DNA of 64,000 bases from Actinotalea lenta (GCF_030586465.1 NZ_JAUQYP010000001.1:1357446-1421445); one strand, 5' to 3'; shown: positions 36,428-45,794, numbered from the stretch's first letter. Notes: generated from the sequence alone by a model not told the origin. Translations and numbers: made by a program.

Positions 36428-37617
36428 GCATGGTCACGCGCGAGGAGGTGCTCGCGGCCCAGCAGCTGCTGGACGGCGTGTGCCTGCGCACCCCGGTCGA
36501 GGAGAGCCGCGCGGTCTCGCAGATCGCCGGCACGCGAGCCGTCCTCAAGTGCGAGAACCTCCAGCGCGCGGGCTCGTTCAAGATCCGCGGCGCCTACACC
36601 CGCATCTCACGGCTCAGCGACGCCGAGAAGGCCCGCGGCGTGGTCGCGGCGAGCGCGGGCAACCACGCCCAGGGGGTCGCACTGGCCGCGCAGATGCTCG
36701 GCCTGCGCTCGACCGTCTTCATGCCCGAGGGGGCCGCGCTGCCCAAGATCGCGGCGACCATGCAGTACGGCGCCCAGGTGCACCACGCGGGCAGCACCGT
36801 GGACGAGGCGCTCGTGGTGGCCAGGGAGCACGCCGACCGGACCGGTGCCGTCCTGATCCACCCCTTCGACCACCCGGACATCGTGCGTGGGCAGGGCACG
36901 GTGGGCCTGGAGATCGCCGAACAGGTGCCCGGCGTACGGACCGTCGTGGTGCCGGTGGGTGGCGGTGGACTGGCCGCGGGCATCGCGGTGGCGCTCGCGG
37001 GGTCCGGGGTACGGGTCGTGGGGGTGCAGGCGGCAGGTGCCGCCGCCTACCCCGCATCGCTCGCGGCGGGGCACCCCATCGCGGCGACCGCGATGCGGAC
37101 CATGGCCGACGGCATCGCGATCGCCCGGCCCGGGGACGTCCCCTTCGGCCTGCTCACCGAGCTGGGCGTCGAGGTGGTGACGGTGAGCGAGGAGGAGCTG
37201 TCCACGGCGCTCCTGCTGGTGGCCGAGCGCGCCAAGCTGTTGGTCGAGCCGTCGGGAGCCGCCGGAGTCGCCGCGCTGATGGCCGGCCTCGAGGTGGAGG
37301 GCCCCACCGCTGTCGTGCTCTCCGGCGGCAACATCGACCCGCTGCTGCTGCTGCGCGTGCTGCGCCATGGCCTGTCGGCCGCGGGTCGCTACCTGCTGCT
37401 GCGGGTTCGTGTCGACGACACACCGGGCCACCTCGCGGGGCTGCTCACCGACATCGCGGCGCTCGGCGGCAACGTCGTGCACGTCGAGCACGACCGCACG
37501 GCGCCCGACCTCGCCGTGGACGACGTGGAGATCGCGGTGCAGCTCGAGACCCGCGGCCCCGAGCACGCGGACCAGCTCCGGGCGGCGCTGCGCGAGCGCG
37601 GCTACCTGCTCGTGTGA
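36424..37617 (+). CDS. ilvA: Threonine ammonia-lyase
   Basis: The 397-residue PLP enzyme has the lysine motif RAGSFKIRGAY, ASAGNHAQGVAL, the phosphate-cup GGGGLAAG, and a C-terminal ACT-type domain (LLLRVRVDDTPGHLAGLLTDIAALGGNVVHVEHDR), as in the catabolic/allosteric threonine dehydratase type. It deaminates threonine to 2-oxobutanoate. It is coupled to the permease gene by ATGA and convergent with greA. Confidence 0.93.
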   Translation: MSMVTREEVLAAQQLLDGVCLRTPVEESRAVSQIAGTRAVLKCENLQRAGSFKIRGAYTRISRLSDAEKARGVVAASAGNHAQGVALAAQMLGLRSTVFMPEGAALPKIAATMQYGAQVHHAGSTVDEALVVAREHADRTGAVLIHPFDHPDIVRGQGTVGLEIAEQVPGVRTVVVPVGGGGLAAGIAVALAGSGVRVVGVQAAGAAAYPASLAAGHPIAATAMRTMADGIAIARPGDVPFGLLTELGVEVVTVSEEELSTALLLVAERAKLLVEPSGAAGVAALMAGLEVEGPTAVVLSGGNIDPLLLLRVLRHGLSAAGRYLLLRVRVDDTPGHLAGLLTDIAALGGNVVHVEHDRTAPDLAVDDVEIAVQLETRGPEHADQLRAALRERGYLLV

Positions 37618-37639
37618 CCGGCCCGGCCGGCGGGCAGGG

Positions 37640-38128
37640 TCAGGGCAGGAACGGCTTGGCGTCCTTGAGGACGACCTCGATGCTCGCGCCCGTGGGCGTG
37701 GTGTAGGACGTGGTCTCGCCGACGGAGCGCCCGACGATCGCGGCGCCCAACGGGGACTTCTCGGAGTACACGTCCAGGTCGGTGCCGTCGGCGGCCTCGC
37801 GTGAGCCGAGCAGGAAGGTCATCTCGTCACCGGCGACCTCCGCGGTGATGACCATGCCCGGGGCGGCGACGCCACTGTCCGTGGGCGACTCGCCGACGGT
37901 GGCGTGCCGCAGGAGGTCGGTGAGCTGGCGGATCCGCGCCTCGATCTTGCCCTGCTCCTCACGAGCGGCGTGGTAGCCGCCGTTCTCCTTGAGGTCACCC
38001 TCGGACCGCGCGGCCTCGATCTTCTTGGCGATGTCGCTGCGGCCCGTCGTCGACAGCTCGTCGAGCTCAGTGGACAGGCGGTCGTAGGCCTCCTGGGTCA
38101 GCCAGGTGGTCGAGGTCGACTCGGACAC
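37640..38128 (-). CDS. greA: Transcription elongation factor GreA
   Basis: The 162-residue protein has the coiled-coil N-terminal domain (WLTQEAYDRLSTELDEL, ARSEGDLKENGGYHAAREEQG with the tip acidic residues) and the C-terminal FKBP-like domain (SPLGAAIVGRSVGETTSYTTPTG). It stimulates RNA cleavage by stalled RNA polymerase. GTG at 38128 with GGAGGA upstream. The greA-DUF4307-mca order is a conserved actinobacterial block. Confidence 0.97.
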   Translation of the reverse strand: MSESTSTTWLTQEAYDRLSTELDELSTTGRSDIAKKIEAARSEGDLKENGGYHAAREEQGKIEARIRQLTDLLRHATVGESPTDSGVAAPGMVITAEVAGDEMTFLLGSREAADGTDLDVYSEKSPLGAAIVGRSVGETTSYTTPTGASIEVVLKDAKPFLP

Positions 38129-38261
38129 AAGATCCTCCGTGGGGGTGCTTCGGGTTGACGTCGGGGCCGCGCCGGGCGGTCCTGCGGGCGAGCGCGGGAG
38201 GGCTGGGCTCGACGGCGCGGGAAGAAACAGGATAGCAACCGGGCAGACCCAGGGCCCGTGC

Positions 38262-38669
38262 TCAGCCCTCGGACGTCACCCAGCAGCGGTCGACGACGCC
38301 CGTCGTCGCCTCCTCGGAGGTAGCCACCTCGACGTGGTGACGCTGCGCGCCTCGTTCCCCGGGTGGGATGTCCACGGTGACGACCCCCACCTGGGCGAAG
38401 TGTGCGTTGAGCGCCTGGACGCGGCACTGCGCCGGGACCGAAGGGTCGGCGCGCATCACGTCGAAGGTCACCGAGACGCTGCTGTTGCCGTCCACCGAGA
38501 AGCCGACGTCCTTCCAGGACACCGCCGGGTTGGCGTTGATGAGCCCCAGCCACACGACGAACGCGACACCGACCACCGCGAGTCCTGCGATGGCCAGCGC
38601 ACTCCAGCGGCGCCGGCGCGCGCTGGGTGCAGGTCCGTAGCGCCCCTCGGGCGGGGCAGGTGCGCTCAT
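38262..38669 (-). CDS. DUF4307 membrane protein
   Basis: A 135-residue protein with a proline-rich N-terminus, one transmembrane helix (LAIAGLAVVGVAFVVWLGLI) and an extracytoplasmic beta-rich domain with two Cys (AQCRVQAL, DRCWVTSEG), probably disulfide-bonded. This matches DUF4307, always found next to mca. GAGGAG lies 8 nt before the ATG at 38669. Divergent from mca. Function unknown. Confidence 0.85.
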   Translation of the reverse strand: MSAPAPPEGRYGPAPSARRRRWSALAIAGLAVVGVAFVVWLGLINANPAVSWKDVGFSVDGNSSVSVTFDVMRADPSVPAQCRVQALNAHFAQVGVVTVDIPPGERGAQRHHVEVATSEEATTGVVDRCWVTSEG

Positions 38670-38782
38670 CCTCGGCTCTCCTCGTCGGTCGGCGTGCCGC
38701 GACGTCTGGTCGCGCACTGGTGGGCCGATGGGAGACCATTGTGGCCGGTGCGCCTCGGTGGTGGGGCGCCGGAGGGAGGATC

Positions 38783-39667
38783 GTGACCGACCGGACGGGT
38801 CTTCGCCTCATGGCGGTGCACGCCCACCCCGACGACGAGTCCAGCAAGGGGGCGGCGACCGCGGCGCGGTACGCCGCCGAGGGCGTCGACGTCCTGGTGG
38901 TGACCTGCACCGGCGGCGAGCAGGGCAGCGTGCTCAACCAGAGCTATCCGCGCGACGTGCCGCCGGAGGAGATGGTCGAGGTCCGCCGGGCCGAGATGGC
39001 CGAGGCCGCTCGGGCGCTCGGCGTGCGGCAGCACTGGCTGGGTTTCACCGACTCCGGTCTGCCCGAGGGTGATCCTCCGCCGCCGTTGCCCGACGGGTGC
39101 TTCGCGCTGACCCCGCTCGAGGACGCGGCGGCGCCGCTGGTCGAGCTCGTCCGCAGCTTCCGGCCGCACGTCATGACCACCTACGACCCCACGGGCGGCT
39201 ACCCGCACCCGGACCACATCATGACCCACCGGGTGGCCTACGAGGCGTACCACGCGGCGGGCGACCGGGAGCGCTACCGCGGGCACGGCGTCCCGTGGAC
39301 CCCGCTGAAGCTGTACTACAACCACGACTTCTCCCTGCGCCGGATGCGGACCGTGCACGAGGCGTTGCTCGCTGCGGGGGTCGACTCGCCGTTCGGGGAC
39401 TGGATCGAGAGCCGCGAGGTCCGCGAGGTGCCGGAGCGCCCCGTGACCACCCGTGTGCCGTGCGCCGAGTGGTTCCCGGCCCGCGACGCGGCGTTGCGCG
39501 CGCACGCCACCCAGGTGGATCCGAACGGCTTCTTCTTCGCGGTCCCGCGGGACCTGGAGCCGAGGATCTGGCCCGTCGAGGAGTTCGAGCTCGCGGACGC
39601 GAAGGTCCCCGTCTCCCTGCCCGAGGACGACCTGTTCGCGGGCGTGCACGCCGAGGACGACCGGTGA
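38783..39667 (+). CDS. mca: Mycothiol S-conjugate amidase Mca
   Basis: The 294-residue LmbE-type amidase has the zinc motif HAHPDDES near the N-terminus and HPDHIMTH near residue 145, plus YYNHDFSL and the C-terminal Mca-type segment ATQVDPNGFFFAVP. It cleaves mycothiol-toxin conjugates to release mercapturic acids. MshB is the nearest relative, but the length and C-terminus favour Mca. GTG at 38783 follows GGAGGGAGGA. Confidence 0.93.
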   Translation: MTDRTGLRLMAVHAHPDDESSKGAATAARYAAEGVDVLVVTCTGGEQGSVLNQSYPRDVPPEEMVEVRRAEMAEAARALGVRQHWLGFTDSGLPEGDPPPPLPDGCFALTPLEDAAAPLVELVRSFRPHVMTTYDPTGGYPHPDHIMTHRVAYEAYHAAGDRERYRGHGVPWTPLKLYYNHDFSLRRMRTVHEALLAAGVDSPFGDWIESREVREVPERPVTTRVPCAEWFPARDAALRAHATQVDPNGFFFAVPRDLEPRIWPVEEFELADAKVPVSLPEDDLFAGVHAEDDR

Positions 39668-39903
39668 GCCCGCACGTGTGGCTCGCGACGCCCGCACCGA
39701 CGCCCGGGGGCCAGCTCGACGCCTACGACGTGAGCCCGGGCCTGCTCGGGTTCCTCGTCACGTTCGCGGTGGTCGTGGTGCTGATCGCACTGCTGGTGTC
39801 CATGACGCGCAAGCTGCGGCGGCTCAAGCACAACGCGGAGGCGGGCCGGGAGGCGGAGACGCCGCCTCCGACCGCGGACCCGAGCGGCCCCCGCAGCCCC
39901 TGA
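39664..39903 (+). CDS. Small single-pass membrane protein next to mca
   Basis: A 79-residue protein with one transmembrane segment (LLGFLVTFAVVVVLIALLVS) followed by a basic RKLRRLKH stretch and a low-complexity tail. GTG overlaps the mca stop (GTGA). A protein of this size and topology follows mca in many Actinobacteria; its function is unknown. Confidence 0.75.
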   Translation: MSPHVWLATPAPTPGGQLDAYDVSPGLLGFLVTFAVVVVLIALLVSMTRKLRRLKHNAEAGREAETPPPTADPSGPRSP

Positions 39904-40691
39904 TGCGCGCCCGGCTCGTGGGGCTGGCCGCGGTCCGGGACGCCGCGGCCAACCGGGAGGTCGTGCGCGCGGCACTGGCCGAGGCGCGTGGCGCGGGCGC
40001 CCGGCTGGTGGTGCTCCCGGAGTACGCGGCGGCGTTCGACCCCCGCGGTGTGGGGCGCGACCTCGCCGAGCCGCTGGACGGTCCCTTCACCGCTGCGCTC
40101 GCGGAGGCCGGCGCGGGCATGACCGTGCTGGCCGGCACGGTCCTGCCCGGCGGCGCAGAGCCCGGCGGCGACGGCCGCGGCGTGAACACCGTCGTCGCCG
40201 TGCGCGACGGCACGGTCGTCGGCAGCTACGCCAAGGTGCACCTGTACGACGCGTTCGGCCGGCGGGAGTCCGACCGGCTGGTTCCTGGACCGGCCGATGC
40301 CGCACCGCTCGTGGTCGACGTCGACGGCCTCGGCGTCGGCGTCCTGACCTGCTACGACCTGCGGTTCCCCGAGTCGGCCCGGCGGGTGGTGGACGCCGGA
40401 GCCGACGTGCTGGCGGTGCCGGCCGCCTGGGCGAGCGGCCCGGGCAAGGCCGACCAGTGGCTCACGCTCCTGCGGGCCCGTGCCATCGAGAACGTCGCGT
40501 ACGTGCTCGGGGTGGCGATGCGCGGGCCCGGTGTGACGGGCGACCTCGTCGTCGTGGATCCGGCCGGGGTGGTGGTGGCACGCAGCGCCCGCGGCGTCCT
40601 GGACGCCGAGCTGGACCGGGCTGTCGTCACCGAGGCCCGGCGGATCAACCCGTCCCTGGAGAACCGGCGCTATCGCGTCGTTCCATGGTGA
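39903..40691 (+). CDS. Carbon-nitrogen (nitrilase-superfamily) hydrolase
   Basis: The 262-residue enzyme carries the Glu-Lys-Cys triad of the nitrilase superfamily: Glu in LVVLPEYAA, Lys in SYAKVHLYDAFG, and Cys in LTCYDLRFPESAR. The length and DLRFPE context fit the omega-amidase/Nit group rather than true nitrilases. ATG overlaps the preceding stop by one base (TGATG), making a mca-small protein-hydrolase unit. It probably hydrolyses an amide, perhaps of a modified metabolite. Confidence 0.88.
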   Translation: MRARLVGLAAVRDAAANREVVRAALAEARGAGARLVVLPEYAAAFDPRGVGRDLAEPLDGPFTAALAEAGAGMTVLAGTVLPGGAEPGGDGRGVNTVVAVRDGTVVGSYAKVHLYDAFGRRESDRLVPGPADAAPLVVDVDGLGVGVLTCYDLRFPESARRVVDAGADVLAVPAAWASGPGKADQWLTLLRARAIENVAYVLGVAMRGPGVTGDLVVVDPAGVVVARSARGVLDAELDRAVVTEARRINPSLENRRYRVVPW

Positions 40692-40695
40692 GTCC

Positions 40696-41364
40696 TCAGG
40701 CCACCTGGGTGTAGGCCGCGATGCTCACCGCGATGTAGTGCGTGACGTAGCCCACCACGGTCAGCGAGTGGAAGATCTCGTGGAAGCCGAACCACCGGGG
40801 GCTGGGGTTGGGCCGCTTGGTCCCGTAGACCACGGCGCCCAGCGTGTACGCCAGGCCCCCGGCACCCACGAGCCAGACGATCGTCGGCCCGTACGGCGTG
40901 GCGGCCGTGTGCCAGAAGTCGCCGAGGAACCACACCGCCACCCAGCCCAGTGCGACGTAGATGGGCACGTACAGCCAGCGGGGGGCGCCGAGCCAGAACA
41001 CCCGGGCCAGCAGCCCGGCGAGCGCGCCTGCCCAGACCACGACGAGCAGGGTGCGCGCCGTCGCCGCGGGCAGCAGCAGGACCGCGAGCGGGGTGTAGGT
41101 GCCGGCGATGATCAGGAAGATGTTGGTGTGGTCCATGCGGCGCAGCGCGGCGGCCCAGCGGGGCGACCAGGTGAACCGGTGGTAGATCGCGCTCGTGCCG
41201 AACAGCATGATCGCGGTGACGCCGAAGACCGCCGTCGAGACCTTGCCGGCCGTCGTCGGCGCGAGGGCGACCAGCACGATTGCGCCGACCAGGACGACGG
41301 GGGCCATCCCCGCGTGGATCCAGCCTCGGAGCCGGGGCTTGACCGCGGCGACGAGCTCCGTCAT
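40696..41364 (-). CDS. Hemolysin III family/YqfA-like membrane protein
   Basis: The 222-residue seven-helix protein has the PAQR/hemolysin-III signatures: TSAIYHRFTWSPRWAAALRRMDHTNIFLIIAGTYTPLA near residue 65, and FGFHEIFHSLTVVGYVTHYIAV at the C-terminus with its metal-binding His residues. PAQR enzymes may act as zinc-dependent lipid hydrolases. Start ATG 41364 has GGGAGG upstream. Twin palindromes lie 33-70 bp upstream. In mycobacteria it also sits beside the short-chain prenyl transferase gene. Confidence 0.9.
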   Translation of the reverse strand: MTELVAAVKPRLRGWIHAGMAPVVLVGAIVLVALAPTTAGKVSTAVFGVTAIMLFGTSAIYHRFTWSPRWAAALRRMDHTNIFLIIAGTYTPLAVLLLPAATARTLLVVVWAGALAGLLARVFWLGAPRWLYVPIYVALGWVAVWFLGDFWHTAATPYGPTIVWLVGAGGLAYTLGAVVYGTKRPNPSPRWFGFHEIFHSLTVVGYVTHYIAVSIAAYTQVA

Positions 41365-41393
41365 GTGACCTCCCGGACGTGGCGTGGCAACCG

Positions 41394-42245
41394 TCACCTA
41401 CGGTTCCGTAGGTTTGACCCTACGGTACCGTAGGTTCGGTGCCGCGACACATGCGGACGCAGGTCGGCCAGCAGGTCTGCGGCCAGGTGCTCGGCATCCA
41501 CGAGGAGGCGGTCGTACACCAGCCGGGCCTGCCCGACCCGGTGCCGGGTGACCAGGTGCAGGACGGCCACCGCGACCAGGGCTCCGACGGCCGGGCCCAC
41601 CCAGTAGACCCAGCCCTCGCGCCACGTCCAGGTCACGACGGCGGGGCCGAGGCTGCGGGCCGGGTTCGAGCTCGTGCCGGTCAGCGGCGCCTCGATCGCC
41701 ACCAGCACGGCGTACAGCGGGCCCATCACCCACGGCGTCAGGTGTCGGATCGTGGGTCGTGCCGCCATCGCGAGCACGAGCGCCACGAGTGCGAACGTCA
41801 CGAGCGCCTCGAGCCCGGCCGCCTGCCAGGCTGCCAACCCCACCTCGGGGACCGTGGCACCCCACCGCACGCCGCGTCCCCACGGGCCCCACAGCCGGAC
41901 CACCGCCGCGCCGGCGATCGCCCCCGTGGTCTGGGCGAGCACGTATCCCGTGGCCAGTGCGGTCGAGATGGTGCCCTCGACGCGGAACGCCAGGGTGACC
42001 GCCGGGTTGAGGTGCGCACCCGAGCGCCGGCCCCAGCGGGACAGGCTCGCGGCCGTACCCGACAGGCCGAACAGGCCGCCGGCGACGAAGCGCCGCGCCC
42101 ATCCGGCCACGTCGAGCCCGGCCAGCGGGCCGGTGGGTGAGACCACCAGGATGACCGCCGTCAGGCCACCGATCATGAGCAGCGCGGTCGCCACGGCCTC
42201 GGCTCCGAGGGTGCCCAGGGTCGACCGGGTGCGGTGCTGCGTCAC
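41394..42245 (-). CDS. Aquaporin/MIP family channel
   Basis: The 283-residue channel has six membrane helices and both NPA boxes: HLNPAVTLAF and SNPARSLGP. The second box followed by RSLGP and the absence of the glycerol-facilitator GD residue favour a water-type channel, but solute selectivity is uncertain. GTG overlaps the SDR stop (GTGA). The C-terminal tail (TYGTVGSNLRNRR) is encoded by operator-like palindromes. Confidence 0.85.
   Translation of the reverse strand: MTQHRTRSTLGTLGAEAVATALLMIGGLTAVILVVSPTGPLAGLDVAGWARRFVAGGLFGLSGTAASLSRWGRRSGAHLNPAVTLAFRVEGTISTALATGYVLAQTTGAIAGAAVVRLWGPWGRGVRWGATVPEVGLAAWQAAGLEALVTFALVALVLAMAARPTIRHLTPWVMGPLYAVLVAIEAPLTGTSSNPARSLGPAVVTWTWREGWVYWVGPAVGALVAVAVLHLVTRHRVGQARLVYDRLLVDAEHLAADLLADLRPHVSRHRTYGTVGSNLRNRR
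41397..41434. promoter_or_regulatory. Twin CCTACGG/CCGTAGG palindromes overlapping the end of the aquaporin gene
   Basis: CCTACGG-TT-CCGTAGG (41397-41412) and the perfect palindrome CCTACGGTACCGTAGG (41419-41434) lie 22 bp apart centre to centre, two helical turns. They sit 33-70 bp upstream of the hemolysin III start and form the last 13 codons of the convergently arranged reading of the aquaporin gene on the same strand. Two TetR-type dimers bound on one face would explain the spacing. Confidence 0.6.
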
Positions 42246-43030
42246 AGTCCCAGGCTGGACTGCATGAGGCCCCCGTCGGCCACCACCGTCGTCGCGGTGA
42301 CGTAGCGTGCGGCGTCGGACGCGAGGAACGCGACCACCGAGCCGATCGCGGCGGGCTCGGCCACCCGGCCGAGCGGGATCGCCGCGTCCAGTGCGCGCAT
42401 CTTGACGGGGTCGGACTCTGTCGAGGCGTTGATCGGGGTGTCCACCGCCCCGGGCGCCACGCCGACCACCCGGATGCCGTGCGGGCCCAGCTCGACACCG
42501 GCCGTGCGGGTGAGCATGCGCATGCCGCCCTTGGAGACGCAGTAGGCGGTGTTGCCGGGCATCGGCCAGTCTTCGTGCACCGACGAGATGTTGATCACCA
42601 CCCCGCCACCGCCCTGGGCGATGAACTGGTGGGCGGCGGCCTGAGTGCCGAAGAACGCGCCCTTGAGGTTGACCCCGAGCACCGCGTCGTAGTCCTGCTC
42701 GGTGGTGTCGAGCAGGGCGTGGCGGGTCTCGATCCCGGCGTTGTTCACCATGACGTCGAGCCGGCCGAACTCCTCGACGGCCGCGGCGACGAGCCGGGTG
42801 AGGTCCTCCGGGCGGGAGACGTCCGCCTCGACCGCGATCGCCCGGTGACCGGCCGACATGAGGCTCGCCACCGCGGCGTCCGCCGCCGTCGACGCGCCCA
42901 CGTGGTCGATCACCACGGAGGCGCCTGCCTCGGCCACCGCCGCGACGACCGCCGCTCCGATGCCCGTCGCGCCGCCCGTGACGACGACGGTCCGGCCCGC
43001 GAGCGGGCCCTCAGTCCCCGTGGCTGCCAT
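42242..43030 (-). CDS. SDR family oxidoreductase (glucose 1-dehydrogenase-like)
   Basis: The 262-residue classical SDR has VVVTGGATGIGAAVV (cofactor), NNAGIE, catalytic Ser in INISSVHED, and YCVSKGG (Tyr-x-x-x-Lys). Best described as a glucose-1-dehydrogenase/3-oxoacyl reductase-like enzyme; the true substrate is unknown. It overlaps the glucosidase 3' end by 20 bp and the aquaporin start by GTGA, so it is the middle gene of a three-gene operon. Confidence 0.88.
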   Translation of the reverse strand: MAATGTEGPLAGRTVVVTGGATGIGAAVVAAVAEAGASVVIDHVGASTAADAAVASLMSAGHRAIAVEADVSRPEDLTRLVAAAVEEFGRLDVMVNNAGIETRHALLDTTEQDYDAVLGVNLKGAFFGTQAAAHQFIAQGGGGVVINISSVHEDWPMPGNTAYCVSKGGMRMLTRTAGVELGPHGIRVVGVAPGAVDTPINASTESDPVKMRALDAAIPLGRVAEPAAIGSVVAFLASDAARYVTATTVVADGGLMQSSLGL

Positions 43031-45657
43031 GTGTGCGTCCCTTCTCGAACATCAGGTGCGCGACCAGCGCGGTCCAGCCGGTCTGGTGGCTGGCTCCGAG
43101 CCCGGCGCCGGTGTCGCCGTGGAAGTACTCGCTGAAAGTCGGGTGCGACCACAGCGGCCCTCCCGGGTGATCGACCGGGTCGCTCGGCCGTCGGCCGTCC
43201 GGACCGGGGTGGAACAGGGCGAGCAGGCGGTCGGTGAGCTCGCCCGCCACGGCGTGCAGGTCCACTGCGCGGCCGCTGCCGGCCGGGAGCTCGACGCGCA
43301 GGTCGCGGCCCGCGCCGTCGGCGTAGGTGTGCAGCGCGTCGACGAGCAGCGCGTTGACCGGCAGCCACACCGGCCCGCGCCAGTTCGAGTTCCCCCCCGA
43401 ACAGCCCCGACCGCGAGGCACCCGGGTCGTACTCGATCGCCATCGCACGCCCGTCCGGGTCGCCCTTCACCCCGTACGCCGCGGACAGCGACCGCACGCC
43501 GTGGTCGGACCAGAACTCGCCCGGGTCCAGCAGTCGGGCCAGCAGGCGCTGCCACCGGCCAGGATCGACCAGCGCGAGAGTGCCGGCGCTCGTGGCGTCC
43601 GGGTGCGTGACCAGGCAGTGGGCGAGCAGGTCGGCGCGGTGCTCCTCGATCCACCCGCGCCGGAGGGTGTACCCCGGCAGGTCGGTGGCGACCCAGTGCG
43701 GCTCGAGCGCGACGGCCAGCAGCGGCACGAGCCCGACCAGCGACCGCACGCGCACCGGCTCGGCGTGGCCTGCGCCGTCGACGAGCACGTCGTAGAAGAA
43801 GCCGTCCGCCTCGTCCCACAGCCGCACGTCGGAGGACCCGAACGCCTCGGTGGCCTCGGCGATCGCCAGGAACCGCTCCAGGAACGTGGTGGCGAGCTCC
43901 TCCCACGTCGGGTCGTGCCGGGCGAGCTCCTGCGCCATGCGCAGCATCGACAGGAACGCGAAGGCCACCCAGCTCGTCGCGTCGGACTGCTCGAGCCGGT
44001 GCCCGGCGGGGACGTCCGTGGACCTGTCGAACAGCGAGATGTTGTCCATCCCGAGGAACCCGCCGGTGTACAGGTCGTTGCCGGCGACGTCCTTGCGGTT
44101 GAGCCACCAGGACACGTTGAGGAGCAGCTTGGAGAGCACCGTGCCCAGGAAGACCCGGTCGCGAGCGCCGTCGATGAGGTACACCTGCCAGGCGGCCCAG
44201 GCGTGCACCGGCGGGTTGACGTCGGAGAACTCCCACTCGTACGCGGGCAGCTGGCCCGCGGGGTGCTGGACCCACTCCCGGCACATCAGCAGCAGCTGCT
44301 CCTTGGCGAACGCGGGGTCGACGTGGGCGAGCGTGACCGCGTGGAAGGCCAGGTCCCACGCGGCGAACCAGGGGTACTCCCAGTCGTCGGGCATCGAGAT
44401 GACGTCGGCCAGCTCGAGGTGGGTCCACCCGGCGTTGCGGCCCTCGCGGCGCCGCGGGGGAGGCGCGGGCTGGGCGGGGTCGCCCTCGAGCCACTCGCGC
44501 ACCGAGTAGCGGTAGACCTGCTTGCCCCACAGCAGGCCGGCGAACGTCCGCCGCGCCACCGCACGGTCGGCGTCGTCGACGGCCGTCGGCAGGGTGGCGG
44601 CGTAGAACTCGTCGGCCTCGGCCCGGCGCGCGGCGAGCACGTCGTCGAAGCCGTCGAACGGGTCGGCGGCGCCGTGGCGCGCGGCGCGGAGCCTGAGCCG
44701 GACGGTGGTGGTGGCGCCGGGCGCGACCTCGCGGGTCCAGCGCAGACCGACCTTGGTGCCGTGCCCGTCGGGGTGCGTCGCGGTGCGGTCGCCGTGCACG
44801 ACGGCACGCTCGACGCCGTTCTTGGGGTATGGCGTGATCGGCGTCGCGGCGCCCCACAGCCCGACGACGTCGGTCTCGTTGTCGCACACCAGGACCTCGG
44901 GGGCGTCGTCGGCATGCACCTCGTAGTAGCCGAGGAAGTCGTGGTGGGCGCGCAGCAGGACGCGGCCGGCGGGGGCGTCCGCGGGCGGGTCGCCGACCTC
45001 GATGACGGGCGTGCGGTCGTCGCGGCCCCAGGCCCAGGTGTTGCGGAACCACAGCTGGGGGACCAGGTGGATCGTCGCGGGATCGGGCCCGCGGTTGGTC
45101 GCCTCGACCGTGACCAGCACGTCGTCGACGTCGGCCTTGGCGTGGCTGACGGTCACGTCGAAGAAGCGGTCCTCGGCCAGGACGCCGGTGTCGGCGAGCT
45201 CGTACTCACGCACGTCGCGGCCGCGGTGGGCGTTCTGCTCGATCAGGTCGCGGTACGGGTAGGCGGCCTGCGGGTAGCGGTAGAGCAGGCTGCCCCAGGA
45301 GTGCGTCGGGGTCGCGTCCAGCGCCCACCAGTACTCCTTGACGTCCTCGCCGTGGTTGCCCTGCGCGTTGGTCAGGCCGAAGAAGCGCTCCTTGAGCCGC
45401 TCGTCGTGGCCGTTCCACAACGCGACGGCCAGGTGCAGGAAACCATGCGAGTCGCACAGGCCGGCGATGCCGTCCTCGCCCCACCGGTACGCCCGCGCCG
45501 ACGCCTGCTCGAAGGGGAAGGACGCCCAGGCATCGCCGTCGGCGGAGTAGTCCTCACGGACCGTGCCCCACTGGCGCGCCGCCTGGTACGGGCCCCAGAG
45601 GCGCCAGCCGCGGTCCTCCTGGGCGAGGCGGTCGCCTTCGCGCGTCGTGGAGCTCAT
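43011..45657 (-). pseudogene. Frameshifted MGH1-like (GH63-related) glucosidase
   Basis: The gene starts at ATG 45657 (GAGGAGT upstream) and encodes an (alpha/alpha)6-barrel hydrolase of the MGH1/GH63 type: WRLWGPYQAARQWGTVREDYS, WDLAFH with its catalytic Asp near 435, and GGNSNWRGPVWLPVN. A run of seven C (43392-43398; seven G on the coding strand) shifts the frame: the long frame reads FGGELELA, while removing one G restores FGGNSNWRGPVW and runs to TGA at 43011. Corrected length is 881 residues. Without correction the frame continues to 42910 inside the SDR gene. The distal part holds SEYFHGDTG, likely including the catalytic base. It could be a homopolymer sequencing error. Confidence 0.8.
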
Positions 45658-45781
45658 CGCACTCCTCGTGGTCGTCGTCGTCACGATAGGTCGGCCCTCC
45701 AGGGGGTGCCCGGTGAGAGTGGGGAAGTGCTGTGTGCATGATCGACGGGTGGCGCAGCGGGGACCGGGGCGCGAGGCGGCG

Positions 45782-45787
45782 TAGATT
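45782..45787 (+). promoter_or_regulatory. -10 hexamer of a likely leaderless uppS transcript
   Basis: TAGATT lies 7 nt before the ATG at 45795; no Shine-Dalgarno sequence is present. Confidence 0.45.
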
Positions 45788-45794
45788 TGCCGCC

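Noticed and set aside
42910-43010. Long C-terminal extension of the glucosidase running into the SDR gene
   Set aside because: It is Arg/Pro/Ala-rich shadow sequence produced after the frameshift; the family C-terminus lies in the neighbouring frame and stops at 43011.
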